Translations under genes and position numbers: made by a program | Shown here: positions 1 to 7,840 of the stretch, piece by piece | Position numbering within the stretch: the first letter of the stretch is position 1 | Layout of the letters: each line of letters begins with the position of its first letter | The notes under the pieces: model-generated | Database searches by the model: none | Told to the model about the DNA's origin: nothing | What the model saw: the letters and a program-made list of their open reading frames with translations, nothing else | Source: Rhodobacter sp. | Lineage (GTDB): Bacteria; Pseudomonadota; Alphaproteobacteria; Rhodobacterales; Rhodobacteraceae | Reading direction: 5' to 3' | NCBI GenBank assembly: GCA_020251025.1 | Contig: JADCDI010000017.1 | Coordinates: 1-48,334, forward strand | Length of the DNA stretch: 48,334 bases

Positions 1-138
1 AGGCCAGCGCCCGACCCGGCGGGTGCGAAGCGCCCGCCATGGGCGGGGCGGGCGCTGGCCGGGGGCTTTGGCCCCCGGCCGGTCCTGATCCCGGCGCGGC
101 GCTGTGGCAGGGGCGATGGCCCCTGCCATTCAAGCGGG
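1..138 (+). repeat. GC-rich multi-hairpin repeat, copy 1 (window end)
   Basis: This copy contains three nested or tandem palindromes. GGCCAGCGCCCG (2-13) pairs with CGGGCGCTGGCC (49-60). GGCCGGGGGC (57-66) pairs with GCCCCCGGCC (71-80) around a TTTG loop. GGCAGGGGC (106-114) pairs with GCCCCTGCC (119-127). The same order of hairpins recurs near-identically on the opposite strand at 48089-48225, and more loosely at 241-345 and 28056-28165. The architecture resembles a BIME/REP mosaic. The open frames across it are low-complexity by-products of the GC-rich palindromes and are not counted as genes. Confidence 0.8.
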
Positions 139-149
139 GCAGTGCCTTC

Positions 150-410
150 GCCTGTTCGGGCGGGAACGGGAAACGCGACCCGCGTTTCCCCGCCCGCGCG
201 GGACGGTCCCCTGTAAAACGGCAGGTCCGGGCGACACAGAGGCCAGCGCCCGCCGGGGGCGGGGCGGGCGCTGGCAGGGGGCTTTGGGGCCCCGGCGGGA
301 CAAGGATCAGCCCGGCGCTGGGACAGGGGCAAAGGCCCCCGCCAGAAGGCGCAAGGCGCGCGCGCCGCAGTCTTTCCCGCTTTGCGGTCCGCCAGCCCAT
401 ACCCCGGCAC
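150..410 (+). repeat. GC-rich multi-hairpin repeat, copy 2
   Basis: This copy carries the full extent of the repeat family. It starts with a GGAAACGCG/CGCGTTTCC-type palindrome near 165-190, followed by a GGGACGGTCCC block (about 202-212). Next comes the GGCCAGCGCCCGCC...GGCGGGCGCTGGC hairpin (241-274) and then a GGCCCC-rich hairpin (about 275-345). A trailing block, CCCGCTTTGCGGTCCGCCAG (about 377-396), recurs with small changes near 28195 in the central copy. It is a direct neighbour of copy 1, so the left end holds a tandem pair. I see no coding capacity. Confidence 0.7.
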
Positions 411-847
411 CCCTTCAGCGCTCTGGCGGAGCGCGTTGCGGTCATCCGGTTTCACCTTCTGCGGTCTTGACGGCGCTGCGGCATCGCGCCGTGCCGACAG
501 GCCCGCAGGCCATGGCCATGGGCAACTACGGGTGATCGCCCCGCCGATGACGCGGGCCGCATCCGGCCTGCTGCGGCCCAGGGCGGCACGCCCGCATCGG
601 CAGCCCCCTTGTCATATCGCAGGCGTCGGGGGCCAGACCCGCTCATCCCCCGGAACAGAAGGGATCGGATTTCCATCAAAGCGGGAAAATGTGGCCCGAA
701 TTCCGGGCACAACCGGTTTTTCTTGACAGAATGTCGCAGTTGGCTTTCCTTGGGGAAAACAATTTTGCCGGACAGGGAAATTCCCTGAGAAGCGATGTCG
801 GGGCTGCATCGGGGGCCGGCAGGCACAACAGCCCGGGGGAGGACACT
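411..847. other. Gene-free stretch upstream of the small-membrane-protein/permease unit
   Basis: I find no convincing gene here: the open frames have no recognisable protein character. A TTGACA hexamer at 723-728 could be a -35 element for the downstream unit, but I see no convincing -10 at the right distance. A strong ribosome-binding site (GGGGGAGGA, ending near 843) belongs to the gene starting at 848. Confidence 0.4.
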
Positions 848-1135
848 GTGGGAGACCTTAATCAGCGGATTGAGGCGATGCACAAACGCGACGTGCTGGT
901 GGCATGGGCGTTCGTGGTCGGCCTTTGGTGCGCGGTGATCTTTGTCGCGATTGCAACCTGGGACCTGGCGCCTTCTGGCGGGGCGCGCATCCTGCTTTTT
1001 ACCGGCGGGGCGATCGTGCTTCTTCTGAACACCGCCGCCATCCTTGCGATGCTCAGACACTACCGCGAGGACCGCGACTTCATGTACGGCCTCGACATCA
1101 GGTTCAGCGACGAAGCACGGGGGCACAGGGGCTGA
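848..1135 (+). CDS. Small membrane protein, two TM segments, first of a three-protein set before an APC permease
   Basis: The protein has 95 residues from a GTG start chosen for the GGGGGAGGA site five or so bases upstream; a longer in-frame reading from 689 lacks such a site. Residues 1-17 are hydrophilic. Two hydrophobic stretches follow, at about 18-39 (rich in V, W, F, I) and 48-69 (LLFTGGAIVLLLNTAAILAM). A charged tail RHYREDRDF ends the protein. It is followed after one base by the next small membrane protein, and then by a third and a permease, so a role as an accessory or assembly subunit of that transporter is likely. I recognise no named family. Confidence 0.7.
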   Translation: MGDLNQRIEAMHKRDVLVAWAFVVGLWCAVIFVAIATWDLAPSGGARILLFTGGAIVLLLNTAAILAMLRHYREDRDFMYGLDIRFSDEARGHRG

Positions 1136-1136
1136 G

Positions 1137-1514
1137 ATGGCACATTACCAACCTCCGGCCCAAGGCAAGGCCAGCCAGCTGATCGATGTCATCGTGCTGG
1201 TGGTCCTGACCGTCGGCGCGCTTTTCGTGCCGATCTGGCTCAGGATGGCCGGCGCGTCGAAGTCCGTAACCGCACCCGTCGCAAACCCCACCTGGGAGAG
1301 CCTCAACCAGAATGCCGCTCAGGCGGCCAAGTACGAGGCGCTTGGCTTCACGCCGGAAAGTGCCCATGACCTTATCCTGTCGCGCTTCGACTATTCCTTC
1401 TCGATCGGCGCGCTGGTGACGATGATTGCGGTCATCCTCCTTTACTATTTCCTGATCCTGCGGTTTTCCGAAGTGGAATACCGCGAGGTCATTTCCGAAA
1501 AATTCGGGGAGTAA
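1137..1514 (+). CDS. Small membrane protein, two TM segments, second of the set
   Basis: The protein has 125 residues; its ATG lies one base after the previous stop. The first TM segment is at about residues 14-34 (IDVIVLVVLTVGALFVPIWL). A periplasm-like middle section of about 50 residues contains NPTWESLNQNAAQAAKYEAL. A second TM segment at about 90-112 has the core GALVTMIAVILLYYFLIL, and a short charged end finishes in REVISEKFGE. The layout (TM, soluble loop, TM) differs from the first protein. The spacing implies co-translation with its neighbours. The function is unknown; I infer a partner of the permease at 1689. Confidence 0.7.
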   Translation: MAHYQPPAQGKASQLIDVIVLVVLTVGALFVPIWLRMAGASKSVTAPVANPTWESLNQNAAQAAKYEALGFTPESAHDLILSRFDYSFSIGALVTMIAVILLYYFLILRFSEVEYREVISEKFGE

Positions 1515-1518
1515 GCCT

Positions 1519-1692
1519 GTGGATCTGTGGAATTGGCTTGAATACGGGGCCTGGGCGCTTTCTGCCGCCTTCGGTCTGCACATGGTGCTGGATTGGCTTC
1601 GGACCGACAGCACCTATCCGGAAGACGTTCTCACATCATCGCGCGAAGGCGAGCTTGAGGCGATGGCCGAAGAGCACAAGGTGAAGTCATGA
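1519..1692 (+). CDS. 57-residue single-TM protein, third of the set, overlaps the permease gene
   Basis: The GTG start is preceded by GGGGAG (1505-1510). The product begins MDLWNWLEYGAWALSAAFGL, one hydrophobic segment, then an acidic soluble tail ending EEHKVKS. Its TGA (1690-1692) overlaps the ATG of the permease (1689) in an ATGA junction, a classic sign of translational coupling. Such short proteins are often missed in automatic annotation. Conservation of the reading frame next to the permease would be the test of reality. Here the ribosome-binding site and coupling argue for a real gene. No family is recognised. Confidence 0.65.
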   Translation: MDLWNWLEYGAWALSAAFGLHMVLDWLRTDSTYPEDVLTSSREGELEAMAEEHKVKS

Positions 1693-3125
1693 CCGAAGTG
1701 GACATCACATCGAAAACCATGGACGGCATCGGCCCGCATGGCGTCAAGGTCGGCCTTCTGCGCGTGCTCGGACCTGCGCATGTCTGGGCGCTGGGCGTCG
1801 GCATCGTGCTGGTCGGGGAATACATGGGCTGGAACTTCGCCGTCGGCAAGGGCGGTGCCTATGCAGCCCTGATCGCCTGCTGGTTCGCGGGTATCCTTTA
1901 CACCTGCGTGGCCATGATCGATTCCGAAGTCACATCGACCGTTGCCTCGGCCGGGGGGCAGTACACGCAGGCCAAGCATATCGTCGGCCCGCTGATGGCC
2001 TTCAACGTCGGCCTTTACCTTGTGTTCGCCTACACGATGCTGGAGGCGGCAAACGCCATCACGGCGGGCTATCTTGTCTCTGTCGTGGCCACGATGACCG
2101 GGCACGAGGGCGAGCTTAACCAGCGGCCCTTCATCATCCTTGTGATCATGTTCCTGGCCTGGCTCAACTACCGGGGCGTCCTTGCGACACTGACCTTCAA
2201 TCTGGTCATCACCGCCTTCGCTTTTGCGGCGATCCTGATCCTTTTCCTTTCCACCTCCGGCATCATCGGTGCCGGGATCATGGATCATGCCGCGCTCTTC
2301 GAAGGCCACGCACTGCCCTACGGGTGGATCGGCATCCTTGCATCCCTGCACTTCGGCCTCTGGTTCTACCTTGGCATTGAAGGGACGACCCAAGCCGCCG
2401 AGGAAGTCCGCTCGCCGGCCCGCGCGCTGCCATTCGGCACGCTGGCCGGCATCATGACGCTTCTCATCGCCGCCACGCTGACCTGGTACGTTTGCTCCGG
2501 CGTCCTGCCCTGGGAATTCCTGGGCGACGGTGTCAACGGGTCTGTCGCACCCCTTTTCGATACGGCGCGCCTTTCCGGATCGGCTGGCCTTGTCTGGCTT
2601 CTGGGCTTCGGCACACTCTTCGCCACCCTTGCCAGCGCCAACGGCTGTATCAACGATGCCAGCCGCGCATGGTTCGCCATGGGCCGCGACAAATATCTGC
2701 CGGGCTGGTTCGGAGCGGTGCATCCAAAGTATCGCACCCCCTACCGGGCGATTGTTTTCCTGGTTCCCATTGCGCTGATCTTTGCCCTGGGGGCGCCGCT
2801 TGACCAGGTCATCACCTTCTCGATCCTCTCGGGCCTGCTTGGCTATACCTTCATGCCGCTGAACATCATCCTGTTCCGCAGGAAATGGCCGCTGAACTCG
2901 ATCAAGCGCGGGTATGAGCACCCGTTCCACCCGCTGCCCGCGATCATGCTTCTGAGCCTTTGCGGCGTGACCTTCTTCGCGGTCTTCCTGGGCTACGGGA
3001 CCCAGCTTGTTGCCATGATCGGCTTCTACATCGTGGTATCGCTGTGGTTCCACTTCTGGCGCTACCGCTTTGTGAACCGGGGCGCGCAGTTCACCATGCC
3101 GTGGCCGAAACCCCAGGGCTACTGA
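1689..3125 (+). CDS. APC-superfamily permease (ethanolamine/amino acid permease-like)
   Basis: The protein has 478 residues with about twelve hydrophobic segments, the usual size for the APC family. Family hallmarks include the N-terminal GIVLVGEYMGWNFAVGKGG region, in which the first helix is broken by glycines, and a central GIEGTTQAAEEVRSPARALP loop typical of APC carriers. NGCINDASRAWFAMGRDKYL, followed by HPKYRTPYRAI, is very like ethanolamine permeases. The substrate is probably an amine or amino acid but cannot be fixed from sequence. The gene is fused by an ATGA overlap to three small membrane-protein genes, which is unusual for this family, whose members normally act alone. A hairpin at 3131-3154 follows. 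Confidence 0.88.
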   Translation: MTEVDITSKTMDGIGPHGVKVGLLRVLGPAHVWALGVGIVLVGEYMGWNFAVGKGGAYAALIACWFAGILYTCVAMIDSEVTSTVASAGGQYTQAKHIVGPLMAFNVGLYLVFAYTMLEAANAITAGYLVSVVATMTGHEGELNQRPFIILVIMFLAWLNYRGVLATLTFNLVITAFAFAAILILFLSTSGIIGAGIMDHAALFEGHALPYGWIGILASLHFGLWFYLGIEGTTQAAEEVRSPARALPFGTLAGIMTLLIAATLTWYVCSGVLPWEFLGDGVNGSVAPLFDTARLSGSAGLVWLLGFGTLFATLASANGCINDASRAWFAMGRDKYLPGWFGAVHPKYRTPYRAIVFLVPIALIFALGAPLDQVITFSILSGLLGYTFMPLNIILFRRKWPLNSIKRGYEHPFHPLPAIMLLSLCGVTFFAVFLGYGTQLVAMIGFYIVVSLWFHFWRYRFVNRGAQFTMPWPKPQGY

Positions 3126-3130
3126 GGTCT

Positions 3131-3154
3131 ATGGCCCGGCCCGAAAGGGCCGGG
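3131..3154 (+). terminator. Perfect hairpin after the permease gene
   Basis: GGCCCGGCCC, loop GAAA, GGGCCGGGCC is a perfect ten-pair stem six bases after the permease stop. There is no T-tract, so it is either a weak terminator or an mRNA-stabilising hairpin. It also overlaps an alternative start (3131) of the next gene. Confidence 0.5.
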
Positions 3155-3163
3155 CCAATTCGC

Positions 3164-3832
3164 ATGTCCCCGCTTATCCCCCTTGGCCTTGCCATCGCCG
3201 CCCTCGGCCTTTGGCTGAGCGTCCGTCTGGTGCAGGAAAACCGTGCCCGCACCGCAGCCCGTGCCGGGTATTTCGCGGCAGTGAAGCCGCTGTTCGATGG
3301 GGGCGAGATGCGCCTGCAACCGACCGGCTTCCCCCGGATGACCGGCAAAAGGTGCGGCCTTGCCTATGACTTGCAAGCCATTCCCGACACGCTGACGTTC
3401 CGCAAGCTGCCCGCGCTTTGGGTGCTGGTGACACTGCCCGGGCCCATGCCGCTGCCCGCAACCTTAAGCCTGATGGCCCGCCCTTCGGGCAATGAGCCGT
3501 TCAGCCGCTTTCCGACCCTGCCGCATTCCCTGCCCAACCCCCCCGGCCTGCCCGCCGATGTCGTCATCCGCACCGACAATGCCCCGATGATCCTGACGTC
3601 TGATCTGATCTCTGCCCATGCGGATCTGTTCAATGACCCGCAGGTCAAGGAACTGGTGCTTTCGCCAAAGGGCATCCGCATCGTGATCCTGGCCGAGGAA
3701 GCGGACCGTGGACGCTTTCTGATCTTCCGCGATGCCGAAATGGGAAGGACACCGCTTTCCCCCGCCCGGCTAGAGCCCATCCTTGGCAGGCTGGCCGATT
3801 TGCGCGATGAAATCATAAGGGGGCAAACATGA
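3164..3832 (+). CDS. Hypothetical membrane-anchored protein
   Basis: The protein has 222 residues. The N-terminus (SPLIPLGLAIAALGLWLSV) is a single hydrophobic anchor, followed by a soluble domain of about 190 residues with many prolines in the middle (PHSLPNPPGLPAD) and a C-terminal helix-rich end. An in-frame ATG at 3131 with GAGG upstream would add 11 residues, but it would put the start codon inside a perfect hairpin; the choice is uncertain. The TGA overlaps the ATG of the next gene, so the two are a pair. I do not recognise the family and propose no function. Confidence 0.6.
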   Translation: MSPLIPLGLAIAALGLWLSVRLVQENRARTAARAGYFAAVKPLFDGGEMRLQPTGFPRMTGKRCGLAYDLQAIPDTLTFRKLPALWVLVTLPGPMPLPATLSLMARPSGNEPFSRFPTLPHSLPNPPGLPADVVIRTDNAPMILTSDLISAHADLFNDPQVKELVLSPKGIRIVILAEEADRGRFLIFRDAEMGRTPLSPARLEPILGRLADLRDEIIRGQT

Positions 3833-4155
3833 GGCCACCGCTGAATCCTTACACTGTTCTTGTCGTGGCGTTCCTTCTGCCCGGTATGGGCCAGGTGCTG
3901 AACCGCCAACCGGTGCGCGGGCTGATCTTTGTCTGTTTCGCCGTGCTGCTGGGTGCCTTCACCCTGAAGACTGCCGAACCGGACGTTTCCTTTGTCGGCA
4001 AGATATCCGGGGGGCTTTTTGTCTGGGCAGTGGCGACGCTGGACGCCTACAAGACCGCCCGCATTCGCCGCGAGGTCTGGAAGCATCGGGTCCGCGCACC
4101 GGCGGCAAGCGCACCCTCTTCGCCTGCGCCGCCAAAGACCACGCAAGAAAGCTGA
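3829..4155 (+). CDS. Small TM2/DUF5683-like membrane protein
   Basis: The protein has 108 residues. It starts at the ATG of an ATGA overlap with the preceding gene. The N-terminal half has PGMGQVLNRQPVRGL, the proline-glycine-rich turn between two hydrophobic helices found in TM2-like and DUF5683-like proteins. A third hydrophobic patch at about 60-72 precedes a basic stretch (KTARIRREVWKHRVR) and an alanine/proline-rich tail. The family has no settled function. Pairing with the anchored protein upstream suggests a two-gene unit. Immediately downstream is a decayed sulfatase. Confidence 0.6.
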   Translation: MRPPLNPYTVLVVAFLLPGMGQVLNRQPVRGLIFVCFAVLLGAFTLKTAEPDVSFVGKISGGLFVWAVATLDAYKTARIRREVWKHRVRAPAASAPSSPAPPKTTQES

Positions 4156-4189
4156 CCCGCCCATCGGTGCGATGGTTTCCAGTGTCATC

Positions 4190-5325
4190 CATCGTGCCTG
4201 CCGGGCCACCCGTTCGCCGTTCCGTTCCGGCAGCGGGTGCACGATCAGACGGACGATGGCCTTGTCGTTCGGCAAGCGAGGGCCGCCTTTCCGCCGGACC
4301 GAAGGATGGCCCGAACGCCGACGGCGCTGGTCCGGCGCGACGCAGGTGATCGCATGGCAATCGCCGGCAAGTGGCACCGGGGCCATGCCAGTTCCGCCTG
4401 TGGGCCGGCAAACCGCCGGTTCGGCCGGTTTCCTGGCGCCACCTTCGGCAAAACTGACCGCTTCACGCATGAATCGCGCTCTGTCTCCGACTGGCAGGGG
4501 GGCATCACGCCCCCCGAGGACCAGGGATTTGCCAACACGCTGTTCTCCGGCAAGGCCGCGCGGGTGATCAAGGCGCATGGCCCCGGCCATGCCGCCTCTA
4601 TCTGTACCTTGCCTTCCCGGCACCGCACATGGCCTGCCAGGCACCGCAGGCCTGTCTCGACCGGTTCGCGGACATCGCCGACCCCCATGCGCGCGCCCAT
4701 GCCACGATGGTCCTTGTCGCAGGCCGGGCGTGGCCCGCGTGGTGGCGGCGCTTGAGGCCCGGGGAATGCGGGACGATCCGCTGCCTTTTTCACAGCGATG
4801 CTGGCGGGGCGGCAATTTCCCCGTTGCGGGTGACGCCGGGGTGGACGGCCCGTCGCCGGCTTCAAGCGTGCCGTTGCGCGGCGGCAAGGGCAGGCCTTAC
4901 TCCGGGCCGCGATGCCGGGCTGATCCATGTGGCGGGCATGGCCCCGACACCGGCTGATCCGGCCGGGGCAAGCACGGCGGCGTCAAAGCCGCGGGACGGC
5001 ACGCATCTTTGGCCGGTAAACGCCAGCGGTGCCGCATCGCCGCGCCGCGTAACCGTCCGCAATGCCGGTCTGCTGATGGGGGCCGTGCGCCGGGGCGTCT
5101 GGAAGATGGCCGGGAAAGCGGCACTGCCGCGCGCAGTCGGTCTGTCCAACCCGGCCGTTGATCCCGCCAAGACACACAACCCGGCGGCAGGGCTGCCCGA
5201 CCGCGTCGCGGTGCCCCGCAAGCGGATTGTCGCACCGGCCAACGAAACGGCTCCGCCGCTGCCCCCGATGGTGGCGGCCCGTCTGACCCATTACGCCCCG
5301 TCCGTTTCGGGTGATCCGTTTGTCC
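4190..5325 (+). pseudogene. Decayed arylsulfatase (sulfatase family) with multiple frameshifts
   Basis: Sulfatase sequence can be followed in order across changing frames. At 4354-4600, MAIAGKWHRGHA matches the sulfatase GKWHxG signature, followed by GATFGKTDRFTHESRSVSDW. At about 4629-4725 the frame changes to APQACLDRFADIADPHARAH. At 4727-4790 another frame gives ARVVAALEARGMRDDPLPF. At about 4810-4905 comes a piece ending PLRGGKGRPYSG, and at 4915-5325 IHVAGMAPTPADPAGASTAA, LWPV and the C-terminal region. At least four frame changes are needed, and the N-terminus with the formylglycine cysteine is missing or unrecognisable. No intact frame could make an enzyme. The copy is old enough to have drifted but young enough to align in order. 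Confidence 0.75.
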
Positions 5326-6325
5326 GGTCCGGCCGGGGCGGCTGAGCGCCGGGGCCTGCCACTTCGCGCGCCCGCAGCGGACTGGTGCCAAAGCGTCGGC
5401 GGAAGGCGCGCGCAAAGGCCGAGGGCGAGGTGAAGCCGGTGCGCAGTGCCACTTCCTGCACGGCATGGCGCGTGTCCGTCAGCATCCGCCGCGCCGCCTG
5501 CAGCCGCAGGTCCAGCGCATGGGCCGCAGGCGTTGTGCCCAGGTCCGCGCGGAACAGCCCTTCAAGGCGGCGCGGCGACACCCCGACATGGCGGGCGATC
5601 GCGGCGGCGGGCTCGGGGCTGTCCAGCCGCGCCTCCATCCGGGCAAGGGCGGCGGCGACGCGCGGGTCCAGACGCATATCGGCGGATGGCGCGCTGATCT
5701 GGGGGTCAGCGCCGTCACGGGCCGTGGTGATAAAGGACGCCGCCACCTGCAGCGCCACCGCCGCGCCGTGCCGGGACCGGATCAGGTGCAGCATCAGGTC
5801 TGCCGCCGGCGCGGCCCCCCCGGCGGTGAAGCGCGCCCCCGACAGCACGAAGCGCTGCGGCAGCACCTCGACCTCGGGGTGGGCGGCGGCCAGATCCTCC
5901 AGGTCTTCCCAGTGCACGGTGGCGCGATGCCCGTCCAGCAGGCCGGCGCGCGCCAGAACCCAGGCACCGGCATCGATCCCGCCGATGGCGTGAAAGCGCG
6001 GGGCCATGCGGCGCAGGTCGCGGATCAGTTGCCGGGTCGCCACCTCGGCCTGGCGGAAGCCTGCGATGACGATCAGCGCATCGGCCCCGGCGGCGGCGGA
6101 AAGCGGGCCCGACGAGGGCAGTTCGATGCCGCAGGTCAGCGGTACCGCACGCCCGTCGGGCGAAACCACGCGCCAGCGGTAGCTGTCCTGGCCCAGGTGC
6201 CGGTTGGCAGCCCGCAGCGGGTCCAGCACAGACGCCACTTCCAGGATCGACGCCTGCGGCAGCACCAGCGCCGCGATGGTCAGCGGGCTGCGGGACGGGG
6301 TGAAGATTGTTGCGCCTGGTGTCAT
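5291..6325 (-). CDS. cdhR: GATase1-like/AraC-family regulator of carnitine catabolism (CdhR-like)
   Basis: The protein has 344 residues. The start is at 6325, preceded on its strand by an AAAGGA site; longer readings run into the promoter region and the divergent gene. Residues about 15-190 form a DJ-1/PfpI-like domain. The usual nucleophile cysteine is absent: the elbow reads GGIDAGAWVLARAGLLDG, so this is a sensor fold and not an enzyme. Residues about 230-320 are an AraC-type double HTH (IARHVGVSPRRLEGLFR and VQEVALRTGFTSPSAFARAF). CdhR of Pseudomonas has the same build and activates carnitine dehydrogenase genes. Here it is divergent, about 70 bases from the BKACE gene, so it probably controls the operon to its right. 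Confidence 0.82.
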   Translation of the reverse strand: MTPGATIFTPSRSPLTIAALVLPQASILEVASVLDPLRAANRHLGQDSYRWRVVSPDGRAVPLTCGIELPSSGPLSAAAGADALIVIAGFRQAEVATRQLIRDLRRMAPRFHAIGGIDAGAWVLARAGLLDGHRATVHWEDLEDLAAAHPEVEVLPQRFVLSGARFTAGGAAPAADLMLHLIRSRHGAAVALQVAASFITTARDGADPQISAPSADMRLDPRVAAALARMEARLDSPEPAAAIARHVGVSPRRLEGLFRADLGTTPAAHALDLRLQAARRMLTDTRHAVQEVALRTGFTSPSAFARAFRRRFGTSPLRAREVAGPGAQPPRPDRTNGSPETDGA

Positions 6326-6398
6326 GATCCTTTCGTAAATTGCACAGCATCCCCCCGCAAGCCCGCATAGGGTGACCGCAAAGAGGGAAGGGTGCCCG

Positions 6399-7313
6399 AT
6401 GCCGCTTGTCATGAACCGCGAGGTTTTCATCACCTGTGCCGTGACCGGATCGGGCGGTACCCAGGACCGCAGCCCGCATGTGCCGCGGTCCCCGCAACAG
6501 ATTGCCGAAAGTGCCATCGCGGCGGCGCAGGCCGGCGCGGCGGTGGTGCATGCCCATGTCCGCGACCCGGAAACGGGAAAGCCGTCGCGCGATCTGGCGC
6601 TGTACCGCGAAGTGACCGAACGGGTGCGCGACAGCGCCACGGATGTGGTGCTGAACCTGACGGCCGGCATGGGTGGTGACCTTGTCTTCGACGGGACCGA
6701 GGCGATGACGCGGATGTCGCCCCGCTCTGACATGGCGGGCGCGGCCGAAAGGGTGGCGCATGTGGTGCAGTGCCGCCCCGAAATCTGCACGCTCGACTGC
6801 GGCACGATGAACTTCAACGAAGCCGATTACGTCATGGTCAACACCCCCGGCATGCTGCGCGACATGGGCGCGCGGATGCGCGACGCCGGGGTGCGGATCG
6901 AGATCGAGGCCTTCGATACGGGTCATCTGTGGTTCGCAAAGGAACTGGTGAAAGAAGGCGTGATTCCGGCCCCGGTTCTGGTGCAGCTTTGCATGGGCGT
7001 GCCCTGGGGCGCGCCGGACGATCTGAACACCTTCATGGCGATGGTGAACAACGTGCCTGCCGACTGGCACTGGTCGGCCTTCAGCATCGGGCGCAACCAG
7101 ATGCCCTATGTCGCAGCCGCTGTTCTGGCGGGCGGCAACGTGCGGGTGGGGCTGGAAGACAACTTGTGGCTCGACAAGGGCGTGCTGGCGACCAATGCTG
7201 GGCTGGTCGAACGTGCCGTGACCATCATCGAAAACCTCGGGGCCCGGGTCATCGGTCCTGCCGGGGTCAGGGCACGTCTTGGCCTGACCAAACGAGGAGT
7301 GTTGCCCTTATGA
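6399..7313 (+). CDS. BKACE family enzyme, probable dehydrocarnitine cleavage enzyme
   Basis: The protein has 304 residues. The start at 6399 follows GAGGGAAGGG. It has the TIM-barrel beta-keto acid cleavage enzyme (DUF849) build: HAH at residues 51-53 supplies two zinc ligands, RDPETGKPS follows, and EAFDTGHL and GLEDNLW are further family motifs. With carnitine dehydrogenase next door, the expected reaction is 3-dehydrocarnitine plus acetyl-CoA giving betainyl-CoA plus acetoacetate, as CdhC does in Pseudomonas. The stop overlaps the ATG of the lipocalin gene. An internal ATG at 6411 is possible but less well placed. It is the first gene of the operon, facing cdhR. Confidence 0.88.
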   Translation: MPLVMNREVFITCAVTGSGGTQDRSPHVPRSPQQIAESAIAAAQAGAAVVHAHVRDPETGKPSRDLALYREVTERVRDSATDVVLNLTAGMGGDLVFDGTEAMTRMSPRSDMAGAAERVAHVVQCRPEICTLDCGTMNFNEADYVMVNTPGMLRDMGARMRDAGVRIEIEAFDTGHLWFAKELVKEGVIPAPVLVQLCMGVPWGAPDDLNTFMAMVNNVPADWHWSAFSIGRNQMPYVAAAVLAGGNVRVGLEDNLWLDKGVLATNAGLVERAVTIIENLGARVIGPAGVRARLGLTKRGVLPL

Positions 7314-7837
7314 AAAAACTCGCCCTTGCCGCCCTGCTGGCCGTCACGGCCTGTGCGCCCTTCATCCCGTCGTCCCGCTGGGCGGGGGCACCGATGTTCG
7401 TCGTGTCGAACCTTGATGCGGCCCGGCTGGAAGGGCGCTGGTACGAAGTCGCCAGCTTTCCCGCCCGGTTTCAGGCCGGGTGCTATGCGACGGTTGCCGA
7501 ATACACGATCCGCGATGACGGGCTGATCGGCGTGCGCAACACCTGCCGCGTGGACGGACAGCCCGGCGTCCTGCGCCAGATCGAGGGGACGGCCAGGGTC
7601 GTGGGGCCGGGCCAGTTGCAGGTCCGCCTGAACGGCGTGCCCTTTCCCGCGCAGTACTGGGTTCTGGACAAGTCCCGCGACGGGCGCACGCTGATCGTCG
7701 GCACCCCGACGCGGCAGGGCGGCTGGGTGCTGCGGCGTGATCCCCGCGTAACCCCCGAGCAATTGGCCGATGCCCGCGCGGTGTTTGCGCGCAACGGCTA
7801 TGACAGCGCCGCCCTGCAGCGCACCAGACAGAGGTAA
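7310..7837 (+). CDS. Lipocalin-family lipoprotein (Blc-like)
   Basis: The protein has 175 residues; its ATG overlaps the BKACE stop. The N-terminus MKKLALAALLAVTAC is a lipoprotein signal with the cysteine at about residue 15. The lipocalin signature LEGRWYEVASFPARFQAGC is at about 40-58, followed by TARVVGPGQLQVRL and YWVLDKSRDGRTLIVGTP. The fold is a beta-barrel that binds small hydrophobic molecules at the outer or inner membrane. It sits between two carnitine enzymes with overlap upstream and a three-base gap downstream, so it is co-expressed with them. Whether it has a role in the pathway is unknown; it may be a passenger gene. Confidence 0.85.
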   Translation: MKKLALAALLAVTACAPFIPSSRWAGAPMFVVSNLDAARLEGRWYEVASFPARFQAGCYATVAEYTIRDDGLIGVRNTCRVDGQPGVLRQIEGTARVVGPGQLQVRLNGVPFPAQYWVLDKSRDGRTLIVGTPTRQGGWVLRRDPRVTPEQLADARAVFARNGYDSAALQRTRQR

Positions 7838-7840
7838 TCC

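Noticed and set aside
1-410. Left-end tandem repeats as a CRISPR array
   Set aside because: The units are long, GC-rich and palindromic with no regular short spacers, and no cas genes are present.
723-770. Sigma-54 type promoter before the permease unit
   Set aside because: The spacing and the conserved GG and GC doublets do not match; only a TTGACA hexamer is convincing.
1614-3053. Minus-strand frame of about 480 codons opposite the permease
   Set aside because: It is a charged, low-complexity shadow. The plus strand carries a complete APC permease with family motifs.
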